A stretch of 64,000 bases of DNA from Skeletonema tropicum (lineage: Eukaryota > Bacillariophyta > Thalassiosirophyceae > Thalassiosirales > Thalassiosiraceae). The position numbers were made by a program, and so were the translations under genes. Location: positions 1,054,001 to 1,118,000 of the forward strand of contig CM074131.1 in the NCBI GenBank assembly GCA_037178625.1, read 5' to 3'. Shown in pieces: positions 62,710 to 64,000 of the stretch; the stretch's first letter is position 1; each line of letters starts with the position of its first letter. The notes under the pieces are model-generated. The model searched no databases. It was not told where the DNA came from and worked only from the letters and a program-made list of their open reading frames with translations.

Positions 62710-64000
62710 TCAGTATTGCTCTTCTTCTATTAATTCTTCATCCACTCGCAGTTCTTGGAAGAACTTCTTCCCAACAATATTTTGACAGTCGTAGGGCCCA
62801 CTCGCAGTGCATCTAACAATAGGCTTCATAGAACTCCCCTCCACATGTTCACTAACAATTGTCCTCCACGGTTTATACGTCGATGGTTGATATGCTTCCA
62901 TCACACGCAATAAGGGATTGCGCATGTATTCTTCAAAGATACTCTCAAACCCATCCGGCGTTCCAAAGCTTGCAGCAAGTTTAGTTCCTTCTTCGGCAAT
63001 CTTCTTGGCTCTATCGGGACTTTCACTCTCTGCCCAAATGTACTTCTTCCACAAGTCATTCAAGTCAGAAGCCACGGGGATGTAATGTTCATATGGCTTC
63101 ATACGATTAAAGTAGTATTCCTTTGTCTCAGTGGTATGATGGAACAAAGCACCTGGCATTGCAAGCTTTTCAAGAGTGCTTGCAGCGTTTCCTCCGCCCA
63201 AATCAATCTGATATCGAAACTTGGCCAAATCTTTGTTATCCATGTACTCTCTTGTCACCGGAATACCCGCTTGTCTGAATTGTAAATACATTTTCGAATC
63301 CTTGGCATGATTACTGAATTTCATGTTGGCCCAAGGTAATTTCCCCGACTGCGTCTCTCTTGCCTCCTGCTCTGCATTGGCAGGTGTACACGACACCCTT
63401 ATATTGTGGGATTAATTCATCCACGTGATCGCGTAACACATCCATGGCATCAGTCCCAGTAACTCCACGGGGTATTAATTTACTCACAACTGGACTGGAA
63501 CACTTGATGATCTTCCCCTCGCCATATCACTTGTGGTATCAGATATTCCCATGCTAGGTCAACATTGGCACCAAATACGAATCCATTTGGATTCCCTGGT
63601 CGGATAGGTTGGAATTCTTCACATACCGATCCAAACCTTGTCCAGTAGTTGAAACACTTTAAATGCTTGGATGACGGCATGGCTATAAAATATATAAGTA
63701 GAATGGAGGGATAATAATCAAGAATTAGCAAATAAAAAGACCAACATGTTTTCTTTGTGCAACATATCAGCTCTTACCTATCATACTCGGGAACAAGGGC
63801 AAATTAAAAACGTGCCCAAAATGCAAAATCGGTGGTAAATCCATCGGAGAACACGGATAATCCTTATTTTTCACACAAGACGTAACTCGAACCCCCGGAA
63901 CATCCCCTGCGCTAATGACCATGGCTAAGTCCGGAGACGTCGGAGTGAACCGCTGCGGGAATAACCGGCGTAAAATGTACACGACCATTCGGATGGATAC
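62710..64000 (-). CDS. GT90/CAP10-like glycosyltransferase, 5' end outside the window
   Basis: Family 90 glycosyltransferase (CAP10/POGLUT-like), secretory-pathway enzyme that transfers sugars to proteins or glycans. Exon 63778-64000 (open at the edge) has V-P-G-V-R-V-T-S-C-V. Exon 2 has N-P-N-G-F-V-F-G-A-N, I-P-Q-V-I-W-R-G and G-V-T-G-T-D. The 3' part has L-P-W-A-N-M-K-F-S, the donor-site-like K-F-R-Y-Q-I-D-L-G-G-G-N-A-A-S, K-L-A-M-P-G-A-L-F-H-H, H-Y-I-P-V and D-L-N-D-L. Two single-base frame changes are needed, near 63500 (after V-F-Q) and near 63400 (after Y-K-G-V-V). Conserved motifs continue on both sides, so they are errors or recent lesions. Confidence 0.78.
63683..63777 (-). other. 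Intron of the GT90 gene
   Basis: 95 nt, donor GTAAGA, acceptor TTTATAG. Joins ATA G|CC ATG to give I-A-M-P-S-S-K. Confidence 0.8.

Overview
This window looks like nuclear DNA of a diatom, probably a centric one. It carries fucoxanthin chlorophyll a/c-binding protein (FCP) genes and plastid-type pre-sequences with an 'A-F-A-P'-like signal/transit junction. Genes are spliced by short GT-AG introns (84-208 nt). The eukaryotic housekeeping genes include Derlin, PIG-U, U2AF large subunit, SF3B5, mitochondrial bL35 and a BEACH protein.

Layout. 0-10.6 kb: an ankyrin/coiled-coil gene (-), a ~2.15 kb hAT-like transposon with an 8-bp target duplication, a two-exon Derlin (+), PIG-U (-) and a plastid-type aromatic amino-acid permease (+). 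10.65-31.08 kb: a tandem array of eight ~2.54 kb units, each an FCP gene (+) followed by a broken, rearranged piece of a coiled-coil gene (-, 'CC' below). 31.08-33.72 kb: non-array DNA with a frameshifted BTB gene, a degenerate minus-strand reading frame and an 11-bp minisatellite folded into an inverted repeat. 33.72-37.0 kb: a ninth, frameshifted FCP copy facing the only complete-looking CC gene. 37.2-41.8 kb: a second tandem array of ~1.31 kb units, four copies of an RBBP9-like serine hydrolase (-) with internally deleted CC fragments between them. 42.0-45.0 kb: a plastid-targeted aldo/keto reductase (+) and phytochelatin synthase (-). 45.2-50.5 kb: two elements with terminal inverted repeats and, between them, a two-exon unknown gene. 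51-64 kb: a zinc-cluster regulator, U2AF large subunit, a BRD8-like bromodomain protein, bL35m, a FAN/NSMAF-like BEACH protein, SF3B5, a possible histone-fold protein and a GT90/CAP10 glycosyltransferase cut by the window edge.

The most unusual structure is at 10.6-41.8 kb. The complete CC gene sits between two independent tandem arrays, and differently truncated pieces of it lie inside every unit of both. The inferred ancestral order is FCP (+) / CC (-) / hydrolase (-), with the left and right sides amplified separately. Seven of nine FCP copies are intact and their mature proteins are identical; amino-acid differences are confined to the signal peptide. The non-coding CC fragments carry a CAG tract whose length changes from unit to unit.

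Limits: all calls come from reading the sequence, with no searches run. Several conserved genes (BEACH protein, GT90, two FCP copies) show single-base frameshifts, so some 'broken' genes may be consensus errors. Introns are inferred from splice consensus plus restored family similarity.
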